Positions 19,141 through 28,905 are shown, counted from the first letter of the stretch. The stretch is 64,000 bases of DNA from Beijerinckiaceae bacterium (GCA_019745195.1 JAIETL010000027.1:62001-126000); one strand, 5' to 3'. Made by a program: numbers and translations. Notes: a model not told the origin generated them from the letters alone.

Positions 19141-20598
19141 TCAGACGGCGTTGCGGTAGGAGCGCGCGCTCAAGATGGTGCGGGCTAGGATCGCCAGATC
19201 GAGCCAGAACGACCAGTTGTCGATGTACCAGTGATCGAAGGCGATGCGCCGGGCCATCTTGTCCTCGGTGTCGGTCTCGCCGCGCAGGCCGTTGACCTGC
19301 GCCCAGCCGGTGATGCCGGGCTTGACGTTGTGACGCCGCGCATAGCGGGCGATCTTGCGCTGGAACTCGTGATCATGGGCGAGCGCATGCGGGCGCGGGC
19401 CGACCAGCGACATCTGCCCGGCGATGACGTTGAGGAGTTGCGGCAACTCGTCGAGATTATAGCGCCGCAGAAACCGGCCGATCCGCGTGATGCGCGGATC
19501 GTTGCGTGTCGCCTGGCGGATCACGTCGCCATCGTCGGTCGTCGTCATGGTGCGGAACTTGAAGATGCGGAAGGCCTTCTGGTTGAAGCCGTAGCGGCGC
19601 TGCAGGAACAGCACCGGGCCAGGCGAATCCAGGCGGATCAGGGCCGCGATCGCGAGCAGCAGCGGCAGGGTCAAGACGAGAATGGCGCTGGCGGCGACCA
19701 CGTCGAAGACGCGCTTGGCGGCGATCTCGAAGGAGGACAGGGCCGGGCGCGTCAGGCGCAGGCTGGCGAGCGAGCCGATCCGGACGATATGGGGATTGTC
19801 GAAGCGGTCCATGATCTTCTCGGGCGTCAGGTGGATCGCGACCGGGAGGTTCATGAAGGCGTCGACGCAGGCGTCGATCGTGTCCTGGTCGGCCCAGGGC
19901 ATGGCGATGAAGACGGCGTCGGGCTGCATCTGCCGGCAGCGGGCCACGGCGGTGGCGAGGTCGGCGGCGAGCGCGGCGGCAGGGTCGTTGATGCGGCGGC
20001 TCTGGGCGTCGCGCAGGAAGGCGACATCGATGATGACGAAGCCGATGTTCCAGGGCTGGTGGCGCGAGACGAAAGACATCACGTCCTGCTCGCGGCCGAT
20101 CAGGAAGACCCGCTCCGAAGTGATCAGCCCGGTCTTGCTCGCCATCGAAATGGTCCGCACGACCCCTGAGCGCGCCAGCGAGATCAGCGGGATGCCGGCG
20201 AGATAGGTCGCGATCACCACCGCGCGCGAATAGTGATCGACGATCTTGGCCATGAACACGATCGCGATGAAAGCGACCATGGTGATGTTCCACACCGTGA
20301 AGGCCGAGGCGATCTGGCCCTTGGTGGAGAGATAGTTGGCGATCTGGTAGCGGGCGCGCAGCAGGTTGGTGAAGACGAAGATCGCCGCGATCATGCTCGC
20401 GAGTTCGAAGGTGACCATGTGGTTGCCGACATGACCGTAGGCCTGAAGATGATAGGCGACCGAGGCGAGCGTGACGATGCCGAAGACGGCGCCGGCGTCG
20501 ATCAGCGCGGTCACGAAGCCGATCCAGTGACGCCAGGAGTTGGCGCGCTCCTCGGCGGCGGTGGCGGCTGCGTAGTTCAGGTCGTTGACGCTCATCAT
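19141..20598 (-). CDS. Exopolysaccharide priming sugar transferase (WbaP/EpsE type)
   Basis: The protein transfers a sugar-1-phosphate to undecaprenyl phosphate, starting exopolysaccharide repeat synthesis. The 485 residues contain about four N-terminal membrane helices, a central Rossmann-like CoA-binding-type domain (GLITSERVFLIGREQDVM onward), and a C-terminal bacterial sugar transferase domain. That domain carries KRVFDVVAAS, FKFRTM, LRRYNLDELPQLLNV, MSLVGPRP and KPGITGWAQVNGLRGETD. Two adjacent ATGs (20598, 20595) are possible and no strong Shine-Dalgarno decides between them. It is divergent from the WecG-type gene and heads the polysaccharide cluster. Confidence 0.92.
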   Translation of the reverse strand: MMSVNDLNYAAATAAEERANSWRHWIGFVTALIDAGAVFGIVTLASVAYHLQAYGHVGNHMVTFELASMIAAIFVFTNLLRARYQIANYLSTKGQIASAFTVWNITMVAFIAIVFMAKIVDHYSRAVVIATYLAGIPLISLARSGVVRTISMASKTGLITSERVFLIGREQDVMSFVSRHQPWNIGFVIIDVAFLRDAQSRRINDPAAALAADLATAVARCRQMQPDAVFIAMPWADQDTIDACVDAFMNLPVAIHLTPEKIMDRFDNPHIVRIGSLASLRLTRPALSSFEIAAKRVFDVVAASAILVLTLPLLLAIAALIRLDSPGPVLFLQRRYGFNQKAFRIFKFRTMTTTDDGDVIRQATRNDPRITRIGRFLRRYNLDELPQLLNVIAGQMSLVGPRPHALAHDHEFQRKIARYARRHNVKPGITGWAQVNGLRGETDTEDKMARRIAFDHWYIDNWSFWLDLAILARTILSARSYRNAV

Positions 20599-20956
20599 GA
20601 TGCCGGCGCTCCAGCGAAGCGGCGGCTCGGAACGGGACAAATCTCCGATCGCGACCGCATCGCGCCGGGCACGCCGCAAGCGACATGCCGCCGGGGCTTG
20701 CGCCAAAACGAGGCTCAATCTCTGGATTCCAACGCGTTTTCAATGGAATGGGATGTCGCTCGGCAGGCGCGTCGGGCGCGCCCGGATCGCTGTCGTGCCA
20801 AACTGGAACACCCAACCCGCGACGAAGCAGGCCATGGCGGGAGCCGCGAGATCGCGGCCGGGAGAAGACGGCGTTCACCCTGCGGCAGGGTAGCGCTTGA
20901 CCCGCCGCACGGTTGCGCCATGACATGATCGTCGCGACGTCCGGACAGAATCCATC
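20599..20956. other. Divergent promoter region of the exopolysaccharide cluster
   Basis: This 358-bp stretch lies between the priming transferase (leftward) and the WecG-type gene (rightward). It is GC-rich and carries no recognisable gene or repeat. I infer that it contains the two outward promoters. Confidence 0.4.
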
Positions 20957-21763
20957 GTGCCCGCCAGCCTGACACTTGACCCTGCGGCCGCCGCCCCCGC
21001 GCCGGCCATGACGAGCGTTGCGACGCGCGATGTCGGCGGCGTCGCGATCGCCGTGCTCGATCGCGAGGCGGCGCTGCGTCTGGTCGGCGACGCCTTCGCC
21101 GCGAAGCGTCATCTCAAGCTCGCCTTCTGCAATGCACATCTGGTCAATCTCGCGGCGCATGACGACGCGCTGCGGCGCAGGCTTGCCGGTTTTCTGGTGC
21201 TGGCGGACGGGATCGGCGTCGATATCGGCGCGAGACTGCTGCATGGCGCGCCCTTCCCGGCCAATCTGAACGGAACCGATTTCACGCCCGCGCTGCTGGC
21301 GGCGCAGTCGCGGCCGCTGCGCGTGGCGCTGTTCGGCGGCCGGCCGGGCGTGGCCGACAAGGCAGCCGCGAGGCTGGCGCGGGAATTTCCGCGACATCGG
21401 TTCCATGTCGCCGGCCATGGCTTCATCGACGCGAGCGGCAAGGCCGCGATGCTGGACGCGCTCGCGGTCGATCCGCCGGATCTGCTGCTGGTCGCGCTTG
21501 GCAATCCGCTTCAGGAGCATTTCATCGCCGAGCGGATCGAGGCCCGCCATGCCCATGTCGCGGCCGGTATCGGGGCGCTGTTCGATTTCCTCGCCGGCGA
21601 GGTCGCGCGCGCCCCGCAACTCGTTCGGTCGCTGCGGCTGGAATGGGCGTATCGGCTCTGGCTCGAACCCGGCCGGCTGTGGCGGCGCTATGTGCTCGGC
21701 AATCCGGTCTTCCTGCTGCGCCTGCTCCGGCTGAAGCTGTCCGGGCGACGGCCCGCGCCATGA
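20957..21763 (+). CDS. WecG/TagA/CpsF-family glycosyltransferase
   Basis: This GT26-family enzyme is expected to add the second sugar to a polyprenyl-linked polysaccharide precursor. The family core is evident: VGGVAIAVLDREAAL at the start, FCNAHLVNLAAHDDALR, LADGIGVDIGARLL, NGTDFTPALL, VALFGGRPGVADKAA, and PPDLLLVALGNPLQEHFIAE with the Asn-Pro-x-Gln-Glu active-site loop. Starting at the GTG at 20957 gives 268 residues. An ATG at 21008 would remove 17 residues and is plausible. The stop overlaps the next gene by 4 bp. Confidence 0.88.
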   Translation: MPASLTLDPAAAAPAPAMTSVATRDVGGVAIAVLDREAALRLVGDAFAAKRHLKLAFCNAHLVNLAAHDDALRRRLAGFLVLADGIGVDIGARLLHGAPFPANLNGTDFTPALLAAQSRPLRVALFGGRPGVADKAAARLAREFPRHRFHVAGHGFIDASGKAAMLDALAVDPPDLLLVALGNPLQEHFIAERIEARHAHVAAGIGALFDFLAGEVARAPQLVRSLRLEWAYRLWLEPGRLWRRYVLGNPVFLLRLLRLKLSGRRPAP

Positions 21764-22650
21764 GCCTGACTTACGCCATCGCGACGCCAAGCTATGCCGG
21801 CGACATCGAACGCTGCCGGCTGCTCTGCGCCAGCATCGACCGCTTCGTCAGCGGCCATGCGATGCATTACATCCTGGTCGAGAATGGCGACGTCGCCCTG
21901 TTCAAGCCGCTCGAAGGCCCGCGCCGGACGGTCCTGCCGGAATCGGCGCTGCTGCCGGCCTGGCTCAAGGCGCGGCCCGACCCCTTCAGCCTCGGCAAGC
22001 GCCGGGTCTGGACCAGCCTGGGTGCGCTCGCGCGCGGCGTGCCGCCCTTGCGCGGCTGGCATGCGCAGCAACTGCGGAAATTCGCCCTGCCCTTGGCGAG
22101 CCGCGAGGACGTGCTCCTGTTCGCCGATTCCGACATGCTGTTCCTGCGCCCCTTCGCGCTGGACAGCCTGACGACGGACGGCGCGGTCAGGCTCTATGCG
22201 AAGCCCGACGGCATCACCGCCGACATGGCCGAGCATGTCTCATGGTGCGGCATGGCGGCCAGCCTGCTCCGGTTGCATGCCCCGGCCATTCCGAGCCCGG
22301 ACTACATCAACAATCTCGTGACCTGGCGGCGCGACAATGTGCTGGCCCTTCATCGTCATATCGAGGCCGTCAGCGGGCGCGGCTGGGTCGAGGCGATCGC
22401 GCGCCAGCGCCAGTTCTCGGAATACATGATCTATGGCTATTTCGTCGAACGGGTGCTCGGGCTCACTGCCGCGGGCCATGTCGCCGACAGCCACGAACTC
22501 TGCAAGAGCTACTGGGGCGGCGACCCCACCGGCATCGCTTCCCTGCGCTCCTTCGAGGAGGTGCTCGAGCGCGGCCAGGTCGCGGTCGGGGTGCAGTCCT
22601 TCATCGGGCAGCCGGTCTCGCAGCTCAAGGCGCTGTTCGAGGCGCAGTAG
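21760..22650 (+). CDS. Putative GT-A-fold glycosyltransferase (DUF6492-like)
   Basis: The 296-residue protein begins MSLTYAIATPSYAGDIERC, a typical nucleotide-sugar-binding first strand. It has a DxD-like motif in LLFADSDMLFLRPF near residue 130, and conserved SPDYINNLVTWRR and QFSEYMIYGYFVE segments. No membrane helix is seen, so it is likely cytoplasmic. Translation appears coupled to the WecG-type gene (ATGA overlap), implying a later sugar-addition step for the same polymer. The family label is tentative. Confidence 0.7.
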   Translation: MSLTYAIATPSYAGDIERCRLLCASIDRFVSGHAMHYILVENGDVALFKPLEGPRRTVLPESALLPAWLKARPDPFSLGKRRVWTSLGALARGVPPLRGWHAQQLRKFALPLASREDVLLFADSDMLFLRPFALDSLTTDGAVRLYAKPDGITADMAEHVSWCGMAASLLRLHAPAIPSPDYINNLVTWRRDNVLALHRHIEAVSGRGWVEAIARQRQFSEYMIYGYFVERVLGLTAAGHVADSHELCKSYWGGDPTGIASLRSFEEVLERGQVAVGVQSFIGQPVSQLKALFEAQ

Positions 22651-22657
22651 CCTTGCT

Positions 22658-23887
22658 TCAGCGCGCCTGTCCGAGCAGGCGGTAGGTCACCGCCGCCGAG
22701 AGCAGATAGACCAGCCCGAAGACGCCGTTGAGCCAGAGCGCCCAGTCGTCGCCGGCGGAAAACCGCAGCATCACCCAGGAGATCAGCGCGGCCTTGAGCC
22801 CGGTGACCGCGCAGAGCAGCGCGATACGCGAGCCGGTGCGCTCGCGGGCATAGAGCAGTTCGGCGTGGTATTCGACGAGGTTGCGGAAGGCCGGCACCGC
22901 CAGCATCGGCAGGAAAAGGAAGGCCGCCTCCGAGACGTTGCGGCCGAGCATCCCGGGGAAGGGCTTCAGCATCATGATTACGGCGCCAAGTCCGCCGATC
23001 GAGATCAGCGCGATGCCGGCCTCGACGACGGCGCGCCGGCTGAAACCGCCGACAAGACCGCGCTCCTTCATGATCTTCTGCACCAGCATCTGGTTGAAGC
23101 TGCGCACCGGCATGGCGGTGAGATCGATGACGCGCATGGCGATGGCATAGAGGCCCGCCGTCCGCTCGCCCGCCAGCGCAAGGACCAGAAGCTTGTCGAG
23201 TTCGGCCTGGATGTAGAACACGATATCGGCACCTGCCGCGAAGATCGCATCCGGCATGCGCCGGGCGTAGATGCGGCGGTCGAGCCGCCAGCGCAGCGAC
23301 GGCATGAAGAACAGAAAGGCGATCAGCGCGGTCGCCAGCGTCGCGCCGAGATAGGCGAAGACCCAGATTGTCAGGCTAGCCTGTCCGAACAGGTAGAAGG
23401 CGACGGCCGCGACCGTGCGCAGCGACGAGCCGAGAATGACCAGCAGCGCCGCCTGCCGGAACCGCCTGAGCCCGTTGTTGACGATGGCGACGACCTCGAC
23501 CAGCCGCCAGCCGAGCACCTCCGCCGTGACGATCAAGGCGAAGGACAGCGCCGCCAGCCGACCCTGGAACAGGGCGGCGTAGACGACCGCCGCCGCGATC
23601 ACGATCACCGGGATAGACAGGGCGGCGAGACCGACGAAACCGGCGGCATATGCTCCAAGCAGACGCGGCTTGACGGTCGCGACGCGGTAAACCGGGGAGA
23701 CGAAGCCGAAGGCGAGCAGCCGCGACAGGATCAACCCGGTCGCAGAGGCCGTGGCGAACAGACCGAATTCGCCGAGGGTCAACGTATTCGCAACGATGAG
23801 GAAGTAGACAAGGGAGATGACGAGCCGGCCAGCCGAGCCGCTCAGGATCGTGAGGTAGGCGGAAATGGCGGCGCGGTCAGGCGACAT
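22658..23887 (-). CDS. Wzx/MATE-like polysaccharide flippase
   Basis: The 409-residue protein is almost entirely membrane helices (about 12) starting at LTILSGSAGRLVISLVYFLIVANTLTLGEFGLFATASA, a typical N-terminus of polysaccharide-export flippases. It would move lipid-linked repeat units across the inner membrane. Charged residues sit in short loops such as RRFRQAALLV and KIMKERGLVGGFSRR. It faces the two glycosyltransferase genes convergently, with 7 bp between stops, and is part of the exopolysaccharide locus. Confidence 0.82.
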   Translation of the reverse strand: MSPDRAAISAYLTILSGSAGRLVISLVYFLIVANTLTLGEFGLFATASATGLILSRLLAFGFVSPVYRVATVKPRLLGAYAAGFVGLAALSIPVIVIAAAVVYAALFQGRLAALSFALIVTAEVLGWRLVEVVAIVNNGLRRFRQAALLVILGSSLRTVAAVAFYLFGQASLTIWVFAYLGATLATALIAFLFFMPSLRWRLDRRIYARRMPDAIFAAGADIVFYIQAELDKLLVLALAGERTAGLYAIAMRVIDLTAMPVRSFNQMLVQKIMKERGLVGGFSRRAVVEAGIALISIGGLGAVIMMLKPFPGMLGRNVSEAAFLFLPMLAVPAFRNLVEYHAELLYARERTGSRIALLCAVTGLKAALISWVMLRFSAGDDWALWLNGVFGLVYLLSAAVTYRLLGQAR

Positions 23888-24031
23888 GAGGTCCGTTCGG
23901 GCGACGCTTCTGGCCCGGACCCTGCCTGAGCGGGACCGTCGAAGGCTCTCTGTTTAGCCCGGAAGGCGTTGATCGACCCTAAACGAAACAGGCTGCGACA
24001 TTTTGCGAAACATATTGGCCCGGAACGACAC

Positions 24032-25090
24032 ATGAATGCGATGACGCGCAGAAAGGCTTTGATCGCGGGCGCGGCCACACTGGCCGGGGCCGGCGCGCGC
24101 CCCGCTGTCGCCAGCCGCGGCCCGGTGCCGATCGGCTCAGCCGCGCAGATCGAAACCTTTCGCGCCGATTCACGCTATCGTGAAGCCCTGCGTCGTCATT
24201 GCGACGTGATCGTTCCGATGAACGACCTGAAATGGGAGGCGCTGCGCCACGACCGCGCGCGCTTCGATTTCTCCGGTGCGGACGAGCTGGTCGCCTTCGC
24301 GCGGAGCAACCGCCAGGCCCTGCGCGGCCATGCCCTGCTCTGGGGCGAGGCACTGCCCGCCTGGGCCAAGACGATGACGACGAAGGCCGAGGCCGAGCGC
24401 GAGCTGGTCGCGCATATCGAGACCGTCGTCGATCGCTACAAGGGCAGGATCGCGACCTGGGACGTGGTCAACGAGGTCATCCGCTTCGACGCGACGCCGG
24501 GCGAGCCTTATCGCGACACGATCTGGCAGCGCCTGCTCGGCCCCGAGCACATCGAGATCGCCTTCCGTACCGCAGCCCGCACCGACCCCTCGGCAAGGCT
24601 GGTGCTGAACGACTTCAACTTCGAGGAGCCGCTGCCGGGCGTGGCGCTGCGCCGCAAGATCGCGCTCGATATCTGCCGCAGGCTCAAAGACAAGGGCATC
24701 CCGGTCCACGGCATCGGCATGCAGGCGCACCTCTATGCCGAGAACCCGATCGACACCCATGGCCTGCAGCAGTTCATGTACGAGCTCGGGAAGCTCGAAC
24801 TCGACGTCGAGATCACGGAACTCGACGTGATCGACTGGAAGCTGCCGGCCGACCCGCAGACGCGCGACCGCGCCGCCGCAAGCCTGGTCTCGACCTATCT
24901 CAACACCATCGTCTCCGTGCGCCAGCCCAAGGCGATCGTGACCTGGGGGCTGAGCGACCGCTATTCCTGGATCCACGAGACCTTTCCGCGCAAGGACGGC
25001 GCCAGCGCGCGGCCGCTGCCGCTGGACGCCGATTTCCGCCCGAAGCTGATGATGAAGGTGCTCGACCGCTACCGGCGCGGCGCGAGCTGA
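24032..25090 (+). CDS. Secreted GH10 endo-beta-1,4-glycanase (xylanase family)
   Basis: The 352-residue protein has a twin-arginine-type leader (MTRRKALIAGAATLAGAG) and a GH10 catalytic barrel. The acid/base Glu148 lies in TWDVVNEVI and the nucleophile Glu263 in VEITELDVIDW. Other hallmarks are PMNDLKWEALRH, GHALLWGEALPAW and WGLSDRYSWI. GH10 enzymes cleave beta-1,4-xylan or glucan. Embedded between the flippase and the Wzz/Wzy genes, it more likely trims or releases the cell's own exopolysaccharide than degrades plant xylan. Two nearby ATGs (24032, 24041) are possible. Confidence 0.88.
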   Translation: MNAMTRRKALIAGAATLAGAGARPAVASRGPVPIGSAAQIETFRADSRYREALRRHCDVIVPMNDLKWEALRHDRARFDFSGADELVAFARSNRQALRGHALLWGEALPAWAKTMTTKAEAERELVAHIETVVDRYKGRIATWDVVNEVIRFDATPGEPYRDTIWQRLLGPEHIEIAFRTAARTDPSARLVLNDFNFEEPLPGVALRRKIALDICRRLKDKGIPVHGIGMQAHLYAENPIDTHGLQQFMYELGKLELDVEITELDVIDWKLPADPQTRDRAAASLVSTYLNTIVSVRQPKAIVTWGLSDRYSWIHETFPRKDGASARPLPLDADFRPKLMMKVLDRYRRGAS

Positions 25091-25163
25091 TGATCACATC
25101 GTCGATGCGAAGAGAGCCTGAGACGGCGGGGTTGGCCTGTCGCATCCGGGCAGAGGTTGCAGA

Positions 25164-27569
25164 GTGAAGCGTAGCGTCATGTTCAACACCGATACGGCCA
25201 CGGACGAGACGCAGCAGCGGCGGGAGCGCCGCAGCCGACCCGCGCCGCAGCCGCAGGACCAGCCGCCGCTGCTTGCACGGCTGACCGACCCGGCCTGGCT
25301 GGTCGCCACGCTGTGGCGGCGCAAGGGCCTCGTGCTGCTGGCCGCATTCATCGGCGTGGTTCTGGCGGGACTCGCAAGCCTGTTCATCCCGCCCAAATAC
25401 GTCTCGACCGCCCAGCTCTTCATCGACCCGCGCGATCTGCGCGTGCTGCAGAACGAAGTTTCGCCCAACGCCACCGGCGGCGACCCGACCTCGACGACGG
25501 GCTATCTGGAGAGCCAGGCGCGTGTCATCGCATCCGACAGCATCAAGTCTCGCGTCGTCCAGGCCGAGGGGCTCGACAAGGATCCCGAGTTCGGCGGCGT
25601 GGCGACCAAGACCGGCTTGTCGCGCCTGCTGGCCGATCTGCTGCCGCGCGGCGGCGAACCGCCCCGCGATGGGCTGCTCTATGCGCTGGCCGCGCTCGAC
25701 AAGCAGGTCGCCGTCCGGCGCGGCGAGCGCACTTTCGTCATCGACATCGCGGTGACCTCGCGCGAGGCGACAAAGGCCGCGCGCATCGCCAATGCGCTGG
25801 CCAACGCCTATCTCGACGATCAGGCCTCGGTGCGCGCCGACGCCGCCCAGCGCGCCACAGGCGCGCTGACCGGCCGGCTTGAGGAGCTGCGCAACCGCCT
25901 GCGCATCGCGGAAGAGAAAGCCGAGAGGTACAAGGAAGCCAACAACATCGTCGGCGTCGGCGGCAAGTCGATCGGCGAGGAGCAGCTTGCGCTCAACAAC
26001 GCCCAGCTCGTCGCGCTGCGCACCAAGGTGACCGAGGCCAAGGCGAAATACGACCAGACGCTGGCCACGCGCGCCAGCGCGATCGAGGCCGGCGCGATTC
26101 CCGAAGCCGTCGCCTCCAACACCATGACGGCGCTGCGCTCGCAGCTCGGCGCGGCGCTGAGCAAGGAGGCCGATCTGCTCGCCTCGCTCGGCTCGCGTCA
26201 TCCCGCGCTCGGCGCGGCGCAGGCGCAGGTCCGCGATGCGCGCCGGCAGATCTCCGACGAATTGTCGCGCATCGCCCGCGCCGCCAAGGTCGAGTACGAC
26301 CGTGCGGTCGAAGCCGAGAAGCAGATCGCCCAGCGCGTCGCCCAGCTCACCACCTCGCAATACGCCGCCGGCCGCGCCTCGGTGGAACTGCGCGAACTGG
26401 AGCGCGAGGTCGAATCCTCCCGCGTCGTCTACGACGCCTTCCTGCGCCGGGCGCGCGAGACCGGCGAACTCGCCGGCATCGACACCACCAATGCCCGCAT
26501 CATCAGCTATGCCATGCCGCCGCTGGAGAAATCCGGCATGAGCCGGCGGACGATCGCGATGCTGGGCGGGGTCGGCGGCGGCGGCATCGGCGCGCTGCTG
26601 GCGCTGGGGCTGGCCCTGAAGGCGCCGGTAACGACGGGACAATCGCCGTCCGTTCCCGAACCGGCCCGGAAGGAGGCGCGCGGATTCCGCTTCTGGAGCC
26701 GTCGTCAGCCCGCGCCGAAAGAGGCGATGGCCTTCGACACGCCTTCCGCCATCGACCCGCCACTACCGGTGGCGGGTCAGGGCACGGCCGCAGCGACGCC
26801 GGGCAACGCCCTGGTGCGGCGCTTCACCACGATCAAGGGCGGCCAGGCCGACAGGACCCCCGATGTGCTGCAGGCGGCAGCCGCGCCCCTGCTCGCCACG
26901 GTGCCCGCCGTGCGGCACAGGCGCTGGCGGCGAAACGAGGGCGAGGCGCGTTCCGTCTTCCAGCTCAAGACCCATCTCGTCGATGTGCTCGACAAGCCCG
27001 ATGCGAGCTTCGCGAGGGCGATCCGCGGCCTCGGCGCGACGCTTGCGGAGGACGGGAGGCCGCGCCGCATCCTGGTGCTCGGCCTGCGCGGACAGGCTGG
27101 CGCATCGACGGTCGCGCTCAATCTTGCGCTGGAGGCCGCGACATCGGGCCGCCCCGCCCTGCTGATCGATTCAGGGCTCGGCGACGTCAGCCTGACCCGT
27201 GTCTATGCGCCGGACGCCGAACTCGGGCTGCACGAGATCGCCACGGGCCTTGCCGGGCTGGTGCGCGTCGCGCGTCAGGACGAGGGCTCCGGCCTGTTCT
27301 TCCTGCCGCGCGCCGGCCGCGGCGACGCGGTCACGCCCGACCAGATCGCGCACGAGATTTTCGGTGCGGCGCGGCGCTTCGGCCCGATCATCATCGACGG
27401 CGCGCTGATCGGCAGCGACGCCCTGACGGACAGCTTCGCGCAAGCCGTCGACGACATCGTGCTGGTGATCCGCGAGGGCGAGGTCGGCGTCGCCGATCTG
27501 GAGCGCGCCAACGCGGCGCTGGGGCCCAACGCCGCGCGCATTCGCGGCTTCGTCGTCAACCAGGCCTGA
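25164..27569 (+). CDS. Polysaccharide co-polymerase: Wzz domain plus degenerate BY-kinase domain
   Basis: This 801-residue inner-membrane protein resembles ExoP/Wzc chain-length regulators. A Wzz domain is flanked by membrane helices near residues 55-76 (LVLLAAFIGVVLAGLASLFI) and ~470-490 (IAMLGGVGGGGIGALLALGLAL), with long periplasmic coiled coils between. The C-terminal cytoplasmic domain has a P-loop-like strand GLRGQAGAST (~640-649) and LLIDSGLGD. The Walker A lysine is replaced and no Tyr cluster ends the protein, so kinase activity is doubtful. The GTG start has AGAGG upstream; ATG 25179 is an alternative. wzy-like and GH10 genes flank it. Confidence 0.85.
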   Translation: MKRSVMFNTDTATDETQQRRERRSRPAPQPQDQPPLLARLTDPAWLVATLWRRKGLVLLAAFIGVVLAGLASLFIPPKYVSTAQLFIDPRDLRVLQNEVSPNATGGDPTSTTGYLESQARVIASDSIKSRVVQAEGLDKDPEFGGVATKTGLSRLLADLLPRGGEPPRDGLLYALAALDKQVAVRRGERTFVIDIAVTSREATKAARIANALANAYLDDQASVRADAAQRATGALTGRLEELRNRLRIAEEKAERYKEANNIVGVGGKSIGEEQLALNNAQLVALRTKVTEAKAKYDQTLATRASAIEAGAIPEAVASNTMTALRSQLGAALSKEADLLASLGSRHPALGAAQAQVRDARRQISDELSRIARAAKVEYDRAVEAEKQIAQRVAQLTTSQYAAGRASVELRELEREVESSRVVYDAFLRRARETGELAGIDTTNARIISYAMPPLEKSGMSRRTIAMLGGVGGGGIGALLALGLALKAPVTTGQSPSVPEPARKEARGFRFWSRRQPAPKEAMAFDTPSAIDPPLPVAGQGTAAATPGNALVRRFTTIKGGQADRTPDVLQAAAAPLLATVPAVRHRRWRRNEGEARSVFQLKTHLVDVLDKPDASFARAIRGLGATLAEDGRPRRILVLGLRGQAGASTVALNLALEAATSGRPALLIDSGLGDVSLTRVYAPDAELGLHEIATGLAGLVRVARQDEGSGLFFLPRAGRGDAVTPDQIAHEIFGAARRFGPIIIDGALIGSDALTDSFAQAVDDIVLVIREGEVGVADLERANAALGPNAARIRGFVVNQA

Positions 27570-27585
27570 CAGGCGCGCAACGCCG

Positions 27586-28893
27586 ATGAGCGCGACCGGG
27601 ACGACGGCGACACACGCAGGCTCGGCGGACCTCTCCGCCGATGCCGGCTACTATCTGCGCAGCATCGTCTTCGTGGCGGCGCTGCTCTTGGTCTGGGTCT
27701 CGACGGCGCCCTTCAAGGGCACCTATTACGTCGAGGCGGAGGACACCAGCAACGTCGTCAACCAGATCAGCTTTTCGCTGATGGCGGTGCTGGGCCTGTT
27801 CTGCGCGGCGAATGCCGGCGGGCGGGCGGCGCTGGCCTATCTCAGGCCAGCCTGGCTGCTGCTGCTCGCCTGGATGGTCGTCGGTGTGGTCTATTCGGCC
27901 AATCCCGAGATCTCGATGCGGGCGCTGCGCTTCACGCTGGTGGTGCTGGTGATCGCAGGCACTTTGCCGCTGCTGCCGCGCGGCCAGCGCCATTTCGCGC
28001 TGCTGCTGGGCATGGCCGCGCTGATCGTGCTGCTGATCTGCTATGTCGGCCTCGTCGTCTTCCGCGATGTCGCGATCCATTCCGGCGGCGATGTGCTGGA
28101 GCCCGAGCATGCCGGCGCCTGGCGCGGCCTGTTCGACCACAAGAACATCGCCGGCGCGATGATGGTCATCCTGATGCTGATCGGCATCTTCGTCGCCGCT
28201 TCCTATTCGCTGCGGTTCGGGCTGGTCATCCTTGGTCTCGCCGCCCTGTTTCTGTTCATGACCGGCTCCAAGACCTCGATGGGGCTTGGACCCTTCGTCG
28301 TGCTGGTCGGCTTCGCCTGCGCGCGGATCAGGAGCCTGTGGCTGCGGGCGCTGATCGCGCTGGGGCCCCTCGCTTTGCTGCTGACGGCGACGATCGGCTC
28401 GGTGCTCTACCCGTCGATCAACGCGATCGTGCAGTCGGTCAGTCCCGGTCAGACCTTCACGGGCCGCACCGAGATCTGGCGTTTCGCGCTCGACCGGCTC
28501 TGGGAGCGCCCGCTCTTCGGCTACGGGTTTGAGGGCTTCTGGGGCAGCGACTTCGTGCTGTTCTCGGAGCCGAAGGAATATGAGAGCGGCATCTCGAACG
28601 GCATGGTCCACGGCCATAACGGCTATGTCGACCTCGTCATCGGGCTCGGCATCCCCGGCCTTGTGCTGGCGATGATCGTTCTGATCCTGCTGCCGCTGCG
28701 CGACCACCACCGCGTGATCCCGACATTCGAGAACAAGGCGCTGGCCGAGCTGTTCTTCCGGATCTGGCTGTTTGCGATCTACTCGGCCTGCCTCGAGAGC
28801 TTCTTCTTCCGTCGCGCCGACCCGGTCTGGTTTGCGCTGCTGGTCTCGGTGATCGGGCTCAGGCTGACGGCGAAGTATCGCGTCTCGCCATAA
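27586..28893 (+). CDS. O-antigen-ligase-like exopolysaccharide polymerase (Wzy/ExoQ type)
   Basis: The 435-residue integral membrane protein has about 10-12 helices and the Wzy/WaaL-family periplasmic loop between TFTGRTEIWRFALDRLWERPLFGYGFEGFW and the HGHNGYVDLVIGLGIPGL motif. It resembles ExoQ-type polymerases that join lipid-linked repeat units. It begins 16 bp after the Wzz gene, so polymerase and length regulator are encoded together. A hairpin beyond its stop serves the convergent puf operon. Confidence 0.87.
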   Translation: MSATGTTATHAGSADLSADAGYYLRSIVFVAALLLVWVSTAPFKGTYYVEAEDTSNVVNQISFSLMAVLGLFCAANAGGRAALAYLRPAWLLLLAWMVVGVVYSANPEISMRALRFTLVVLVIAGTLPLLPRGQRHFALLLGMAALIVLLICYVGLVVFRDVAIHSGGDVLEPEHAGAWRGLFDHKNIAGAMMVILMLIGIFVAASYSLRFGLVILGLAALFLFMTGSKTSMGLGPFVVLVGFACARIRSLWLRALIALGPLALLLTATIGSVLYPSINAIVQSVSPGQTFTGRTEIWRFALDRLWERPLFGYGFEGFWGSDFVLFSEPKEYESGISNGMVHGHNGYVDLVIGLGIPGLVLAMIVLILLPLRDHHRVIPTFENKALAELFFRIWLFAIYSACLESFFFRRADPVWFALLVSVIGLRLTAKYRVSP

Positions 28894-28905
28894 AGATCAG
28901 GACGC

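Noticed and set aside
19457..21790. A 777-codon open frame on the minus strand
   Set aside because: It runs antisense to the WecG gene and out of frame within the sugar transferase; composition is that of shadow translation.
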